Shown here piece by piece: positions 1 to 8,062 of a DNA stretch of 64,000 nucleotides (positions are counted from its first letter, which is position 1; the number at the start of each line of letters is the position of its first letter). The position numbers and the translations under genes were made by a program. The stretch comes from an uncultured Dehalococcoidia bacterium. GTDB taxonomy: Bacteria > Chloroflexota > Dehalococcoidia > Lucifugimonadales > Lucifugimonadaceae. The notes under the pieces were generated by a model that was given only the letters and a program-made list of their open reading frames with translations, ran no database searches and had not been told where the DNA came from. The stretch spans positions 22,385 to 86,384 of the forward strand of contig CAJXEJ010000003.1 in the NCBI GenBank assembly GCA_913052475.1, given 5' to 3'.

Positions 1-638
1 GTGTCGTTGTGGGAGTGGATGCCGATCACGGATTCGTCGTCAAGTTCTTCCTTGATTTGCTTGACAACCTCCGCCACTTCGCTCGGGAGCGTGCCGCCAT
101 TCGTGTCACATACGATGAGTCGCTCGGCGCCGGACTCCATTGCGACCCTTAGGGTTTGGATGGAGTATCCGGGGTTCATTTTGTAGCCGTCGAAGAAGTG
201 TTCGGCGTCGAAGAATACACGTCGCCCCTTTTCTTTCAGATATCGAACGGAATCGGCGATCATTGCAAGGTTTTCTTCGAGTGACGTCTCAAGGACTTCA
301 TGAACCTGGTATTCAGATGACTTTCCAACCAGTGTGAGTACTGGAGCGTCGGTGTCGAGCAGTGCCTTGAGCGTGGGATCGGAGTCGGCATCGATGTCGG
401 CGCGACGGGTATTGCCAAACGCGGCGATCTGGGCATGCTTCAGATCGAGTGACTGCACGCGCTGGAAGTACTCGTCATCCTTGGGATTTGCGCCGGCGTA
501 TCCACCTTCGATCACGTCGATTCCGAGTTGATCGAGACGCTCCGTAATAGCGAGCTTGTCCTCTACAGAAAGTGAAATACCTTCCTGCTGGGTTCCGTCA
601 CGAAGGGTCGTGTCGTACAGCTCAACTTTTTTTGTCAT
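1..638 (-). CDS. cimA: Citramalate synthase / 2-isopropylmalate synthase family, N-terminal part (runs off window start)
   Basis: Reverse-strand translation MTKKVELYDTTLRDGTQQEGISLSVEDKLAITERLDQLGIDVIEGGYAGANPKDDEYF...; open frame to the window edge; the listed + ORFs here are antisense to it. Confidence 0.9.
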   Translation of the reverse strand, partial: MTKKVELYDTTLRDGTQQEGISLSVEDKLAITERLDQLGIDVIEGGYAGANPKDDEYFQRVQSLDLKHAQIAAFGNTRRADIDADSDPTLKALLDTDAPVLTLVGKSSEYQVHEVLETSLEENLAMIADSVRYLKEKGRRVFFDAEHFFDGYKMNPGYSIQTLRVAMESGAERLIVCDTNGGTLPSEVAEVVKQIKEELDDESVIGIHSHND

Positions 639-724
639 GGCGCGCTCGAACTCCTAGTGTATGCGCTTGGCTATTCATTTTTTCTGAAATCGGTAGTGCC
701 TGTAATCCCGAACGATTTTAGCCA

Positions 725-754
725 CAAAAAAACCCATCCCGGTAAGGGACGGGT
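725..754 (-). terminator. Intrinsic terminator of the T-box leader
   Basis: Inverted repeat cccatccc/gggacggg followed on the - strand by seven T. Confidence 0.85.
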
Positions 755-1050
755 CGAAAGACTCGCGGTACCACCCTCGTTTTCCGATTCGCCGGAAGCT
801 GGTCGGAACACTCAGTAGGGCATAGTTGTTATGCCTCCGTGACTGATAACGGGTCACGAGCCCGATTGCACCTACTTGCTGAAGAAACACATCAAGCTTT
901 CAGACAACGACTCAGGAGTGATTTTCGGTCGGATTTCAGGTGCCCGCTCTCACCGTACCGGGCTCGCTCAACCGCGTAGTTCCGAACTACTCGTCTCCGT
1001 AGCGCAGAACCGAAATTCTGCAACGCCTTACTCGCCAATGCTATCACCTA
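725..1050 (-). promoter_or_regulatory. T-box riboswitch (tRNA-sensing leader) upstream of cimA, with intrinsic terminator
   Basis: Reverse complement has the T-box core AGGGTGGTACCGCG (764-777), a terminator CCCGTCCC-TTACC-GGGATGGG-TTTTTTT (725-754), and a Stem I-like region with GAAAATCACTCCTGAG (putative ATC specifier at 920-922). The 5' boundary is approximate. Confidence 0.9.
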
Positions 1051-1189
1051 CAGCCTCGAAACAAATAATCGTTGAACTTGCAAAGATTGGTTACGCAACT
1101 ACAAACCCTATTAGCAGGATCAGTCGATCATGCCTAAAATGTGCCGGTTATGGCCGTTATAAGTCACGGCTACCAGCTACTGAAGATGC

Positions 1190-1750
1190 TTGGAGCAATA
1201 TTTGAGCGAGTTCGAGCGCAACGATCTGGGATTGGTCGATTACATCCACTGTGAATCGATCGGTGAACCGGGCCAGCGCATGTTCAATATCATGGCACGC
1301 AGCGAACGTGGTGAAACTGTTGTCTGGATGGAAAAAGAGCAATTGTTTCAGGTAGGCGTGTCGCTTCGGCAGTTCCTCGTAACCCGAGAATCAGCTCCTG
1401 ATCCTGCGCCGTTCGATGTGCCTCCATTCGATTCACCTATGCCGATCCACGTCGAATTCAAGACGGGTGAAATGTCGCTTCGGCACGATCCCGCATCCGA
1501 TGTGTTCACACTTGTTGCCAGTGATATCCCGCAGGAGGAAACCGGTCCCGAACCATTAGCTGAAATAACATTCAGCTTCCAGCGTGATCAGGCGGAAGAA
1601 ATTTCCAAACGATCGCTGACTGTCGTCGCAGCGGGTCGTAAGGCGTGCCCACTTTGCGAAGCACCACTGAATCCCGGTGAGAACCACTTCTGTGCGAAGG
1701 TAAACGGTTACAACCCAACTGAAAACCCGATGGACGCTGAGCATTCGTGA
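1190..1750 (+). CDS. DUF3090 family protein
   Basis: 186 aa, TTG start; C-terminal CPLCEAPLNPGENHFCAKVNGY; adjacent to SCO1664-family gene as in other genomes. Confidence 0.75.
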   Translation: MEQYLSEFERNDLGLVDYIHCESIGEPGQRMFNIMARSERGETVVWMEKEQLFQVGVSLRQFLVTRESAPDPAPFDVPPFDSPMPIHVEFKTGEMSLRHDPASDVFTLVASDIPQEETGPEPLAEITFSFQRDQAEEISKRSLTVVAAGRKACPLCEAPLNPGENHFCAKVNGYNPTENPMDAEHS

Positions 1751-2580
1751 GTACCGAATCGTCTGAAGAGCAGGGCGCTGAAACGGCTGCTGGAAACGTT
1801 TTACTCCAGCGACTTTCGGAATGGCCGATAACCGGGATTTGCCTGCATCCAGACGGTTCGAACTACGTTTTTGTTGTTCGCTTGACCGATCCCGAGAAGT
1901 ACGACGAAGCTGATTCAGGGGACGAAGAATCCGAATCAGGATCGGAAATCGATGAATCGGCTTCGATTTATGGCATATATAAGCCCAAATCTGGCGAACG
2001 GCCGCTGCGGGATTTTCCAGGTGGGACTCTGCACTACCGGGAACGTGCGGCGTACCTAGTGTCGCAAGAACTCGGGTGGCCACGCATCCCGCCAACCGTG
2101 ATTCGATCAGGCCCGCACGGTGAAGGTAGTGTGCAGTTGTTCATCGATACAGCGGCAAAGTCTGACGAGGACGAGCCAGATAATTTTTTCTCTTTACGAG
2201 AAGACCGGCTTGACGACTTTCGAGATATGGCGATGTTCGATGCGCTTGTTCACAACGCCGATCGCAAGGGCGGATCGTGCATCGTTTCAGACGATGGACA
2301 CCTGTGGGCGATCGACCACGGGCTTACGTTCAATCAGTTGGCTCATCGAAGAACCGTGATGTTCGAATTCAACGGTACCGAATATCCCACCGAGTTGCTT
2401 TTAGACGTGGAGGCCTTGGTTGTTGTTGTTGAGTCGGAATCTGTGTTGCGGCGCGAGTTGCTTTCATTGCTGGATATCTCGGAAGTGGACGAATTAGTGA
2501 CACGCGCCAGAAAGATGGTTGAGGTTCGAAGTTATCCTGTGCTCGATCCTGATCGCAATGTTCCCTGGCCAATGGTCTGA
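1747..2580 (+). CDS. SCO1664 family protein (PI3/4-kinase-like fold)
   Basis: 277 aa with YGIYKPKSGERPLRDFPGGTLHYRERAAYLVSQELGWPRIPPTVIR and FDALVHNADRKGGSCIVSDDGHLWAIDHGLTF; 4-bp overlap with upstream gene. Confidence 0.8.
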   Translation: MSTESSEEQGAETAAGNVLLQRLSEWPITGICLHPDGSNYVFVVRLTDPEKYDEADSGDEESESGSEIDESASIYGIYKPKSGERPLRDFPGGTLHYRERAAYLVSQELGWPRIPPTVIRSGPHGEGSVQLFIDTAAKSDEDEPDNFFSLREDRLDDFRDMAMFDALVHNADRKGGSCIVSDDGHLWAIDHGLTFNQLAHRRTVMFEFNGTEYPTELLLDVEALVVVVESESVLRRELLSLLDISEVDELVTRARKMVEVRSYPVLDPDRNVPWPMV

Positions 2581-2604
2581 ATAGCCGAGATACCTGATAA
2601 CAAC

Positions 2605-3795
2605 ATGACCCTGTCACTCTCAAAAAAAGAAGCAAAGCGAATCGCCATACGCGCACAGGGGCTTTCGGGCCAACGACCTACAAAACAGATCGAAATCGAT
2701 GATGTGCATAGGTCGATTCGAGCTATGGGGCTACTTCAGATCGACTCGGTTAATGTTTGCGTGCGATCGCACTACATGCCGTTGTTTTCTCGATTAGGTG
2801 TCTACGATCAGGATCTTCTCGATCGGCTGGCATACGAGGAGAAAGCCGTATTCGAAACGTGGGCACATGCTGCCTGTTTCGTACCGGTTGAAGATCATCG
2901 ACTGTTCCGACAGAGGATGGCAGCGCATGTTCCCCGGAACCGTACTGCTCGACTGATGGAGGAGCGACCAGGTTATCTGGAAGAAGTATTGGAACAGGTA
3001 CGTGTTCGTGGTGAACTGACGGCTTCAGACGTCGACGGTGCAGGAAAACGGAGCGGTTCCTGGTGGAGCTACACGTCGGGCAAGATCGCCATGGAGTGGC
3101 ATTTCTCGACCGGAAAACTATCGGTTGGTAACCGTAAGAACTTCGCTCGGTATTACGATCTCACTGAGCGAGTAGTTGCCGAGGAGCATTTGAACGACTC
3201 AACTCCTACCACGGAGGAGGCGCACCGGGAGATGATGCGGTTGGCTGTACAGGCTCACGGTATCGGTACAGTCGAAGATATTGCTGACTACTACCACCTG
3301 AGGAACGGACAGGCTGAGGCGCGCCTCGATGAGTTGGTGGAGAGCGAAGATGTTCAGTTGGTGAGTGTCGAGGGCTGGGATGAGCCGACGTTCGCTCCGC
3401 CTACGATTGAGTCGACCGAGCCTACGTCAGCACGGGCTCTACTGACACCGTTTGATCCGCTGGTCTGGAATCGAGATCGCATCGAACGAATCTTCGATTT
3501 CTTCTATCGAATCGAAATTTACGTCCCCGAGAAAAAACGGCAATACGGGTATTACGTTTATCCGTTTGTTCTGGGTGAGGATCTGGTCGCTCGGCTCGAT
3601 CTGAAAGCTGACCGCCAGAAGAGCGTACTTCGTGTGAAAGGCGCGTTTGCCCAGACCGGACATGATCACGAATACGTCGCAGCGAATCTCGCCGATGAGT
3701 TACGCCTAATGGCCGAATGGCTTGGCCTGAAGCGAGTTGTCGCCGGACGCAAAGGCGATCTGATTCCGGCGTTGAGAGCCGCGTTAAGACGCTAA
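2605..3795 (+). CDS. Winged-helix DNA-binding / YcaQ-like DNA glycosylase family protein
   Basis: RSIRAMGLLQIDSVNVCVRSHYMPLFSRLGVYDQDLLDRLAYEEKAVFETWAHAACFVP; LLTPFDPLVWNRDRIERIFDFFYRIEIYVPEKKRQYGYYVYPFVLG. Confidence 0.85.
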   Translation: MTLSLSKKEAKRIAIRAQGLSGQRPTKQIEIDDVHRSIRAMGLLQIDSVNVCVRSHYMPLFSRLGVYDQDLLDRLAYEEKAVFETWAHAACFVPVEDHRLFRQRMAAHVPRNRTARLMEERPGYLEEVLEQVRVRGELTASDVDGAGKRSGSWWSYTSGKIAMEWHFSTGKLSVGNRKNFARYYDLTERVVAEEHLNDSTPTTEEAHREMMRLAVQAHGIGTVEDIADYYHLRNGQAEARLDELVESEDVQLVSVEGWDEPTFAPPTIESTEPTSARALLTPFDPLVWNRDRIERIFDFFYRIEIYVPEKKRQYGYYVYPFVLGEDLVARLDLKADRQKSVLRVKGAFAQTGHDHEYVAANLADELRLMAEWLGLKRVVAGRKGDLIPALRAALRR

Positions 3796-3811
3796 CCTCC
3801 CTCCAGATACA

Positions 3812-4549
3812 TTACGCAAACATGTTATTGGGGTCGGTCCAGACGTTTAGGTCGACTTCGTTCGCCATTTGCTCGAAAGCCTCGATTGTGTATTTGTGAG
3901 AGTACTCGGTGAGAACCGATTCGTTTTCTTCGAATTCGAACGAGTATTTGCAGACGTTCACCGGTTGTCGTTCAGTCGATATCAAGTGCATTTCTATACA
4001 GCAGAGATCGTCGTTGAAGATCGCCTCTTAACAGAATTTACCGAGATCGAAGCCACCGTCTAGTTCGTCATTGATCCGCTTGAGTACGTTCAGATTGAAC
4101 TGTGCCGTTACACCCTTCGAATCGTTGTACCCGGCATGAAGTACGTCGCGATTCTTATCGAAGTCGGCTATTACTGGCATCACTTCGATATCGAGGAACT
4201 CTGTTTGAAGAGAATGATCAACCTGCGACAGGTAGTCGCCAGAAATATTGATTGGAACGTAGCCTGCGGGGCGAATTAGATTTCGAAACAGTAGACAAGT
4301 CTTGAGCGAACTACCGCTGCCATATTCAACCAAAAGGGCGTCAGGACCGATCCCTCCAGCGATTTCGGCAACACACTCCCGCATCAGCGAGCTTTCAGTC
4401 CGAGTTACGTAGTATTCATTCAGATCGCAGATATCGTCGAGCAGCTCCGCCCCACGCTCGTCGTAAAAGTACTTGCCGGAAGTGTTTTCTGGTTCTGTGA
4501 AAGTCCGGCTGGCTGAGTGTAGTTCGTAACTTGCTTGGTGTTTAGCCAA
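3812..4549 (-). pseudogene. egtD: Decayed L-histidine N-alpha-methyltransferase (EgtD-like)
   Basis: N-terminal part YFYDERGAELLDDICDLNEYYVTRTESSLMREC...VEYGSGSSLKT. An internal segment is missing (EVMPVIADF fused to DKNRDVLHAGYNDSKGVTAQFNLNVLKRIN). In-frame TAA at 4028, then EgtD-like C-terminus EAIFNDDLCCIEMHLISTERQ...YSHKYTIEAFEQMANEVDLNVWTDPNNMFA in the same frame. Confidence 0.85.
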
Positions 4550-4592
4550 AACATGACAGCGTTTGGGCCACGATTACTGCGGACGATTGCTC

Positions 4593-5540
4593 CTAGCTGA
4601 ACCAAGATTTGATCTTGTAGATCAGGGAGTGCGCCTCAGGTTTCACATTCGCTGCAATGAAATCGACCGTTTCTGGGGCGCCACTTAGGACGAGTCCCCT
4701 CCATTTTCGGATACGGTGATAAGTCGCAGAGTCGTTCGCGTAATTTCGCCCCCAACCGTGGAATTCTTCGAAACGACCCTTGTTGCCTAATCTGAGAACC
4801 TTGCCGCCTGCCTCTTTTGTGAGGAGACTACCAGCGGCAAAGTCCCATGAGTATGCGAAACCCGTGATGGAGTACTGCATCGTTCCTCGTGCCACCATGA
4901 ACTGTTCGTAACATGAACTGCCGCCGTCGCGGATTTCACCAAGATTTCCTTCCAGAGGCTTTTCGATTGCGAAGACTCGACGGAACCATCTGGGGACCGC
5001 CGAATGTGCTCCGGCGACGGGAGCACCCGTATCGCTGGCAGGACGAACATTCATCTTCGAATCGCTTATCCACGTACCGTGCCCTCGGCGGGCGTGCATT
5101 AAGAGATAGCCATCGTCGTTCGACCACGGGATCCACATTGCTGCTGCGACCGGGACGCCTCGATACAGTGCCGCTACCGAAACGGCGAAAATAAGCGATG
5201 AATTCACGAAATTGGTCGTTCCATCGATCGGATCGACCACCCACAGCCAATCTGCAGCTGCGGGTTCTTCTTCTGGCGGATCTTCCTCACCGAGCAGCAT
5301 GTGGTCGGGACAGGTTTCCGCCATGATGCCTGCGATTAGCTGCTGGCTTGCTATGTCGACATCGGTGACGAGGTCCTTCCCGGGTTTATCTCCTTTGTTC
5401 GAGATCTCAAGGATTTTGCCAAACCGGCTTGCAACGAACGCCCCGGCTTCCTGAGCGGCGCGTATTACCGATTGTTCGACCTGTTCTAGCACTGAATCAG
5501 AAATCGTTCGTTGCTGATCTTGCGGCGGCGATTCGGTCAA
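4593..5540 (-). CDS. Inositol monophosphatase family protein
   Basis: GDKPGKDLVTDVDIASQQLI, LLGEEDPPEEE, DWLWVVDPIDGTTNFVNSSLIFAVSVAAL, YSWDFAAGSLLTKEAGG. Confidence 0.9.
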   Translation of the reverse strand: MTESPPQDQQRTISDSVLEQVEQSVIRAAQEAGAFVASRFGKILEISNKGDKPGKDLVTDVDIASQQLIAGIMAETCPDHMLLGEEDPPEEEPAAADWLWVVDPIDGTTNFVNSSLIFAVSVAALYRGVPVAAAMWIPWSNDDGYLLMHARRGHGTWISDSKMNVRPASDTGAPVAGAHSAVPRWFRRVFAIEKPLEGNLGEIRDGGSSCYEQFMVARGTMQYSITGFAYSWDFAAGSLLTKEAGGKVLRLGNKGRFEEFHGWGRNYANDSATYHRIRKWRGLVLSGAPETVDFIAANVKPEAHSLIYKIKSWFS

Positions 5541-5686
5541 TCTGTTGCGACTCCAACTCCGTAGTACCGGTAATAACTATTTGTTTAGCCGGTCGTATCG
5601 AGCAGCTGAGAGCACGAGAATCTCAAGAAATTATCTCACCATCACCCGACACTGCGGTAAGATTCTACGTGCAAGTTCGTGTGTGA

Positions 5687-6646
5687 ATGCGCAGGAACGA
5701 TTTGCTGCGCTTTGAGGTAATGATTTTGTCTTCGACAACAACTCGAAAATTCCATAAAGATCGCGGTTTGGTAACGCGCATGTACTTCACGATGTTCATG
5801 CTCGGATTCCTTTACGCGATATTCGCCCTTTTTCTTTATGCCGCCGGTACAGCGATGATCTTCATTGCTCCGATTGTCGGCATCATGGTTGCGGTTCAGT
5901 ACTTCATGTCGGACAGGCTCATCCTGATGTCGACAGGTGCAAAACAAGTTTCGTCAGAACAGAATCCGGAACTTCATCGGATGGTCAAAACTCTTGCCGA
6001 CCGCTATGAAATTCCGATACCAAAGGTTGCGATTATCGATACCGCCATCCCCAATGCATTCGCTACAGGCCGGAACCCGAAGAACGCTCTAGTTGCCGTT
6101 ACGACGGGAATCCAGAAGCGACTTACTGAACGGGAATTGCAGGCCGTAATTGGCCACGAACTTGCGCACGTTGCGAATCGAGATATGCGAGTTCTGGCAA
6201 TAGCCAACTTTCTCGTCACACTCACCAGCTTCCTGATGACTATGCTTTTCTGGAACATGCTTTTCGGTGGCATGGGCGGCCGCCGGAACAATAACGGTGG
6301 CGGCGTGATGATGGTTTATCTCGTCACGATCATCGTGTATTTCATTGGACAGCTACTTGTTCTGGCACTGACTCGTTATCGTGAGTACGGTGCCGACCAT
6401 ACGGGCGCTGAAATATCGGGTGATCCTGGTGCGCTAGCTGATGCACTCGAGAAGATCAGCGGCACAGTAAATACGATTCCTGACAAAGACCTTCGAAAGC
6501 TCCAGACCGCGAACGCTTTCCTCGTCATCCCAGCGGCATTGAAGGGTGAAGGCTCGATGAATCTGTTCTCGACTCACCCGCCACTTGAAGAGCGAATCAG
6601 GCGTCTTCGTGAACTTGAACAGCGTATGCGCTACGGGTTGCGATAG
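5687..6646 (+). CDS. htpX: M48 family zinc metalloprotease HtpX
   Basis: VIGHELAHVANRDMRVL (HExxH), ALTRYREYGADHTGAEISGDPGALADALEKI, LFSTHPPLEERIRRLREL. Confidence 0.92.
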   Translation: MRRNDLLRFEVMILSSTTTRKFHKDRGLVTRMYFTMFMLGFLYAIFALFLYAAGTAMIFIAPIVGIMVAVQYFMSDRLILMSTGAKQVSSEQNPELHRMVKTLADRYEIPIPKVAIIDTAIPNAFATGRNPKNALVAVTTGIQKRLTERELQAVIGHELAHVANRDMRVLAIANFLVTLTSFLMTMLFWNMLFGGMGGRRNNNGGGVMMVYLVTIIVYFIGQLLVLALTRYREYGADHTGAEISGDPGALADALEKISGTVNTIPDKDLRKLQTANAFLVIPAALKGEGSMNLFSTHPPLEERIRRLRELEQRMRYGLR

Positions 6647-6648
6647 GT

Positions 6649-7245
6649 ATGGGTTGGTTTAGTGGTAGCAAGACTCCGAAGAACGATTGGTCGGCAATGT
6701 CGACTGTTATCAATACCGAAGCAAAGCTCCAGTCTCTCGGTGGAATCACACCTTCGCGGCGTGCCGGGGTGATTTACCGGAACGACGAAGAGATTCCTTT
6801 CATGAAGGAAATCAAATCCGAGCTAAATTCGGTGTTGTACATTGGGGATGGCGCTACCAAAACGGCGTTCGAGATCGAAGACGACGACCGCGGAATGCGC
6901 TGGATCGTTCTCGAGGACGGAAATTTTGGTGATCTTGTGTCGAGCGTATATACGGTCGGCAATGCAATCGGTATGAACGAAGGATCTGACAATCTCCTCG
7001 CTGCCGTGTTCGAGCTGTATTTTACCGGGACCGTTGAAGACAACACGTATCGATCAGGTTTACGAACTTACTGGATCTACCGATACGATCGAAAAGCGTT
7101 CTACCCGTTTGTCCCAACAGGCGAGAGTGAGGGTGAGCGAGACCGTCAGACCGAGGCTCGACTGGGACAGGATCTCCGGAAACACGGCCTCACCATCGAG
7201 AAATCTCTCACCGAATGGATGGGGCTCTGGGGCATACCTTTTTAG
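6649..7245 (+). CDS. PspA-associated PspAB-like protein
   Basis: 198 aa directly after htpX; MGWFSGSK..., AGVIYRNDEEIPFMKEI; matches my recollection of the HtpX-linked PspAB family. Confidence 0.55.
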   Translation: MGWFSGSKTPKNDWSAMSTVINTEAKLQSLGGITPSRRAGVIYRNDEEIPFMKEIKSELNSVLYIGDGATKTAFEIEDDDRGMRWIVLEDGNFGDLVSSVYTVGNAIGMNEGSDNLLAAVFELYFTGTVEDNTYRSGLRTYWIYRYDRKAFYPFVPTGESEGERDRQTEARLGQDLRKHGLTIEKSLTEWMGLWGIPF

Positions 7246-7301
7246 CGTGTTTTTTTTCGAGCTTGATCGGTTCATTCAGCCAGATTGATCGATGACGTCC
7301 A

Positions 7302-7907
7302 ATGACTAATCAGCCGCGCGTTGCTCTGCTTGTGCCTGCAGGTGAAAACGAACAGCCGTTTGCTGACGCGATCCAGCACGGTGCTGGCGAAGCCATTCTG
7401 TGTTCACTGGCCGATAACCTTCCGCAATCGATCGGTGGACTGCTCATTGCGGGTGAGGGTGCATTCGAATCATCTGAGAAGATTCCTGTTGCCCTCGTGC
7501 AGGCAATTGAGGGTGGATTTCCGGTTCTTGGCATTGGCTGGGGCATGCACGCCCTGAACGTAGCTCTGGGTGGTCAACCACCGATTGAAATTGAAGGACA
7601 CGGCGATCCGGCAGGCGAACCGGTCAAACACCCGCTCTTTATGGCACCCGGTGGCAAAACTGGCTACACCATCGCCGGATCAGGGTGGGTAACGGTTCCT
7701 TCTGCTCATACACATGGACTGTTGCCTGCTCAGGTGGCAGACGGTCTGCTCTCATCGGTATATGCCGCAGATCAGGTCGTTGAGGCGATAGAAAAACCGG
7801 GTCGTGAATGGTTGATCGGTGTCCAGTGGCCTGCTCACATGCCCGACCGTACCCCGAAAGGGTTCGATAGCCTGCTACTCGCTCTCGTTGAGCGTAGCGA
7901 GCAATAA
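7302..7907 (+). CDS. Class I glutamine amidotransferase-like protein lacking the catalytic residues
   Basis: GGFPVLGIGWGMHALNVALGG (usual LGICxGxQ) and LIGVQWPAH (usual GVQWHPE) within a GATase1/C26-like frame. Confidence 0.75.
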   Translation: MTNQPRVALLVPAGENEQPFADAIQHGAGEAILCSLADNLPQSIGGLLIAGEGAFESSEKIPVALVQAIEGGFPVLGIGWGMHALNVALGGQPPIEIEGHGDPAGEPVKHPLFMAPGGKTGYTIAGSGWVTVPSAHTHGLLPAQVADGLLSSVYAADQVVEAIEKPGREWLIGVQWPAHMPDRTPKGFDSLLLALVERSEQ

Positions 7908-8062
7908 CGCCGCTTTTCGGTAAACCTCGCGCACGCGGGCGCGTGTGTTGCGCGTGCGTGTGGGAAAGCCTAATGTTGAATCATTAAATTCCGTGTTGCG
8001 CTCCAATTTGGCGTCTCACCAAGCCTATACGGGCTCACACCAATCTTTAGTCGGAGAGTTTT

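Noticed and set aside
876-1205. + strand ORF of 109 aa
   Set aside because: Lies antisense to the T-box leader; no family motif; explained by the RNA element.
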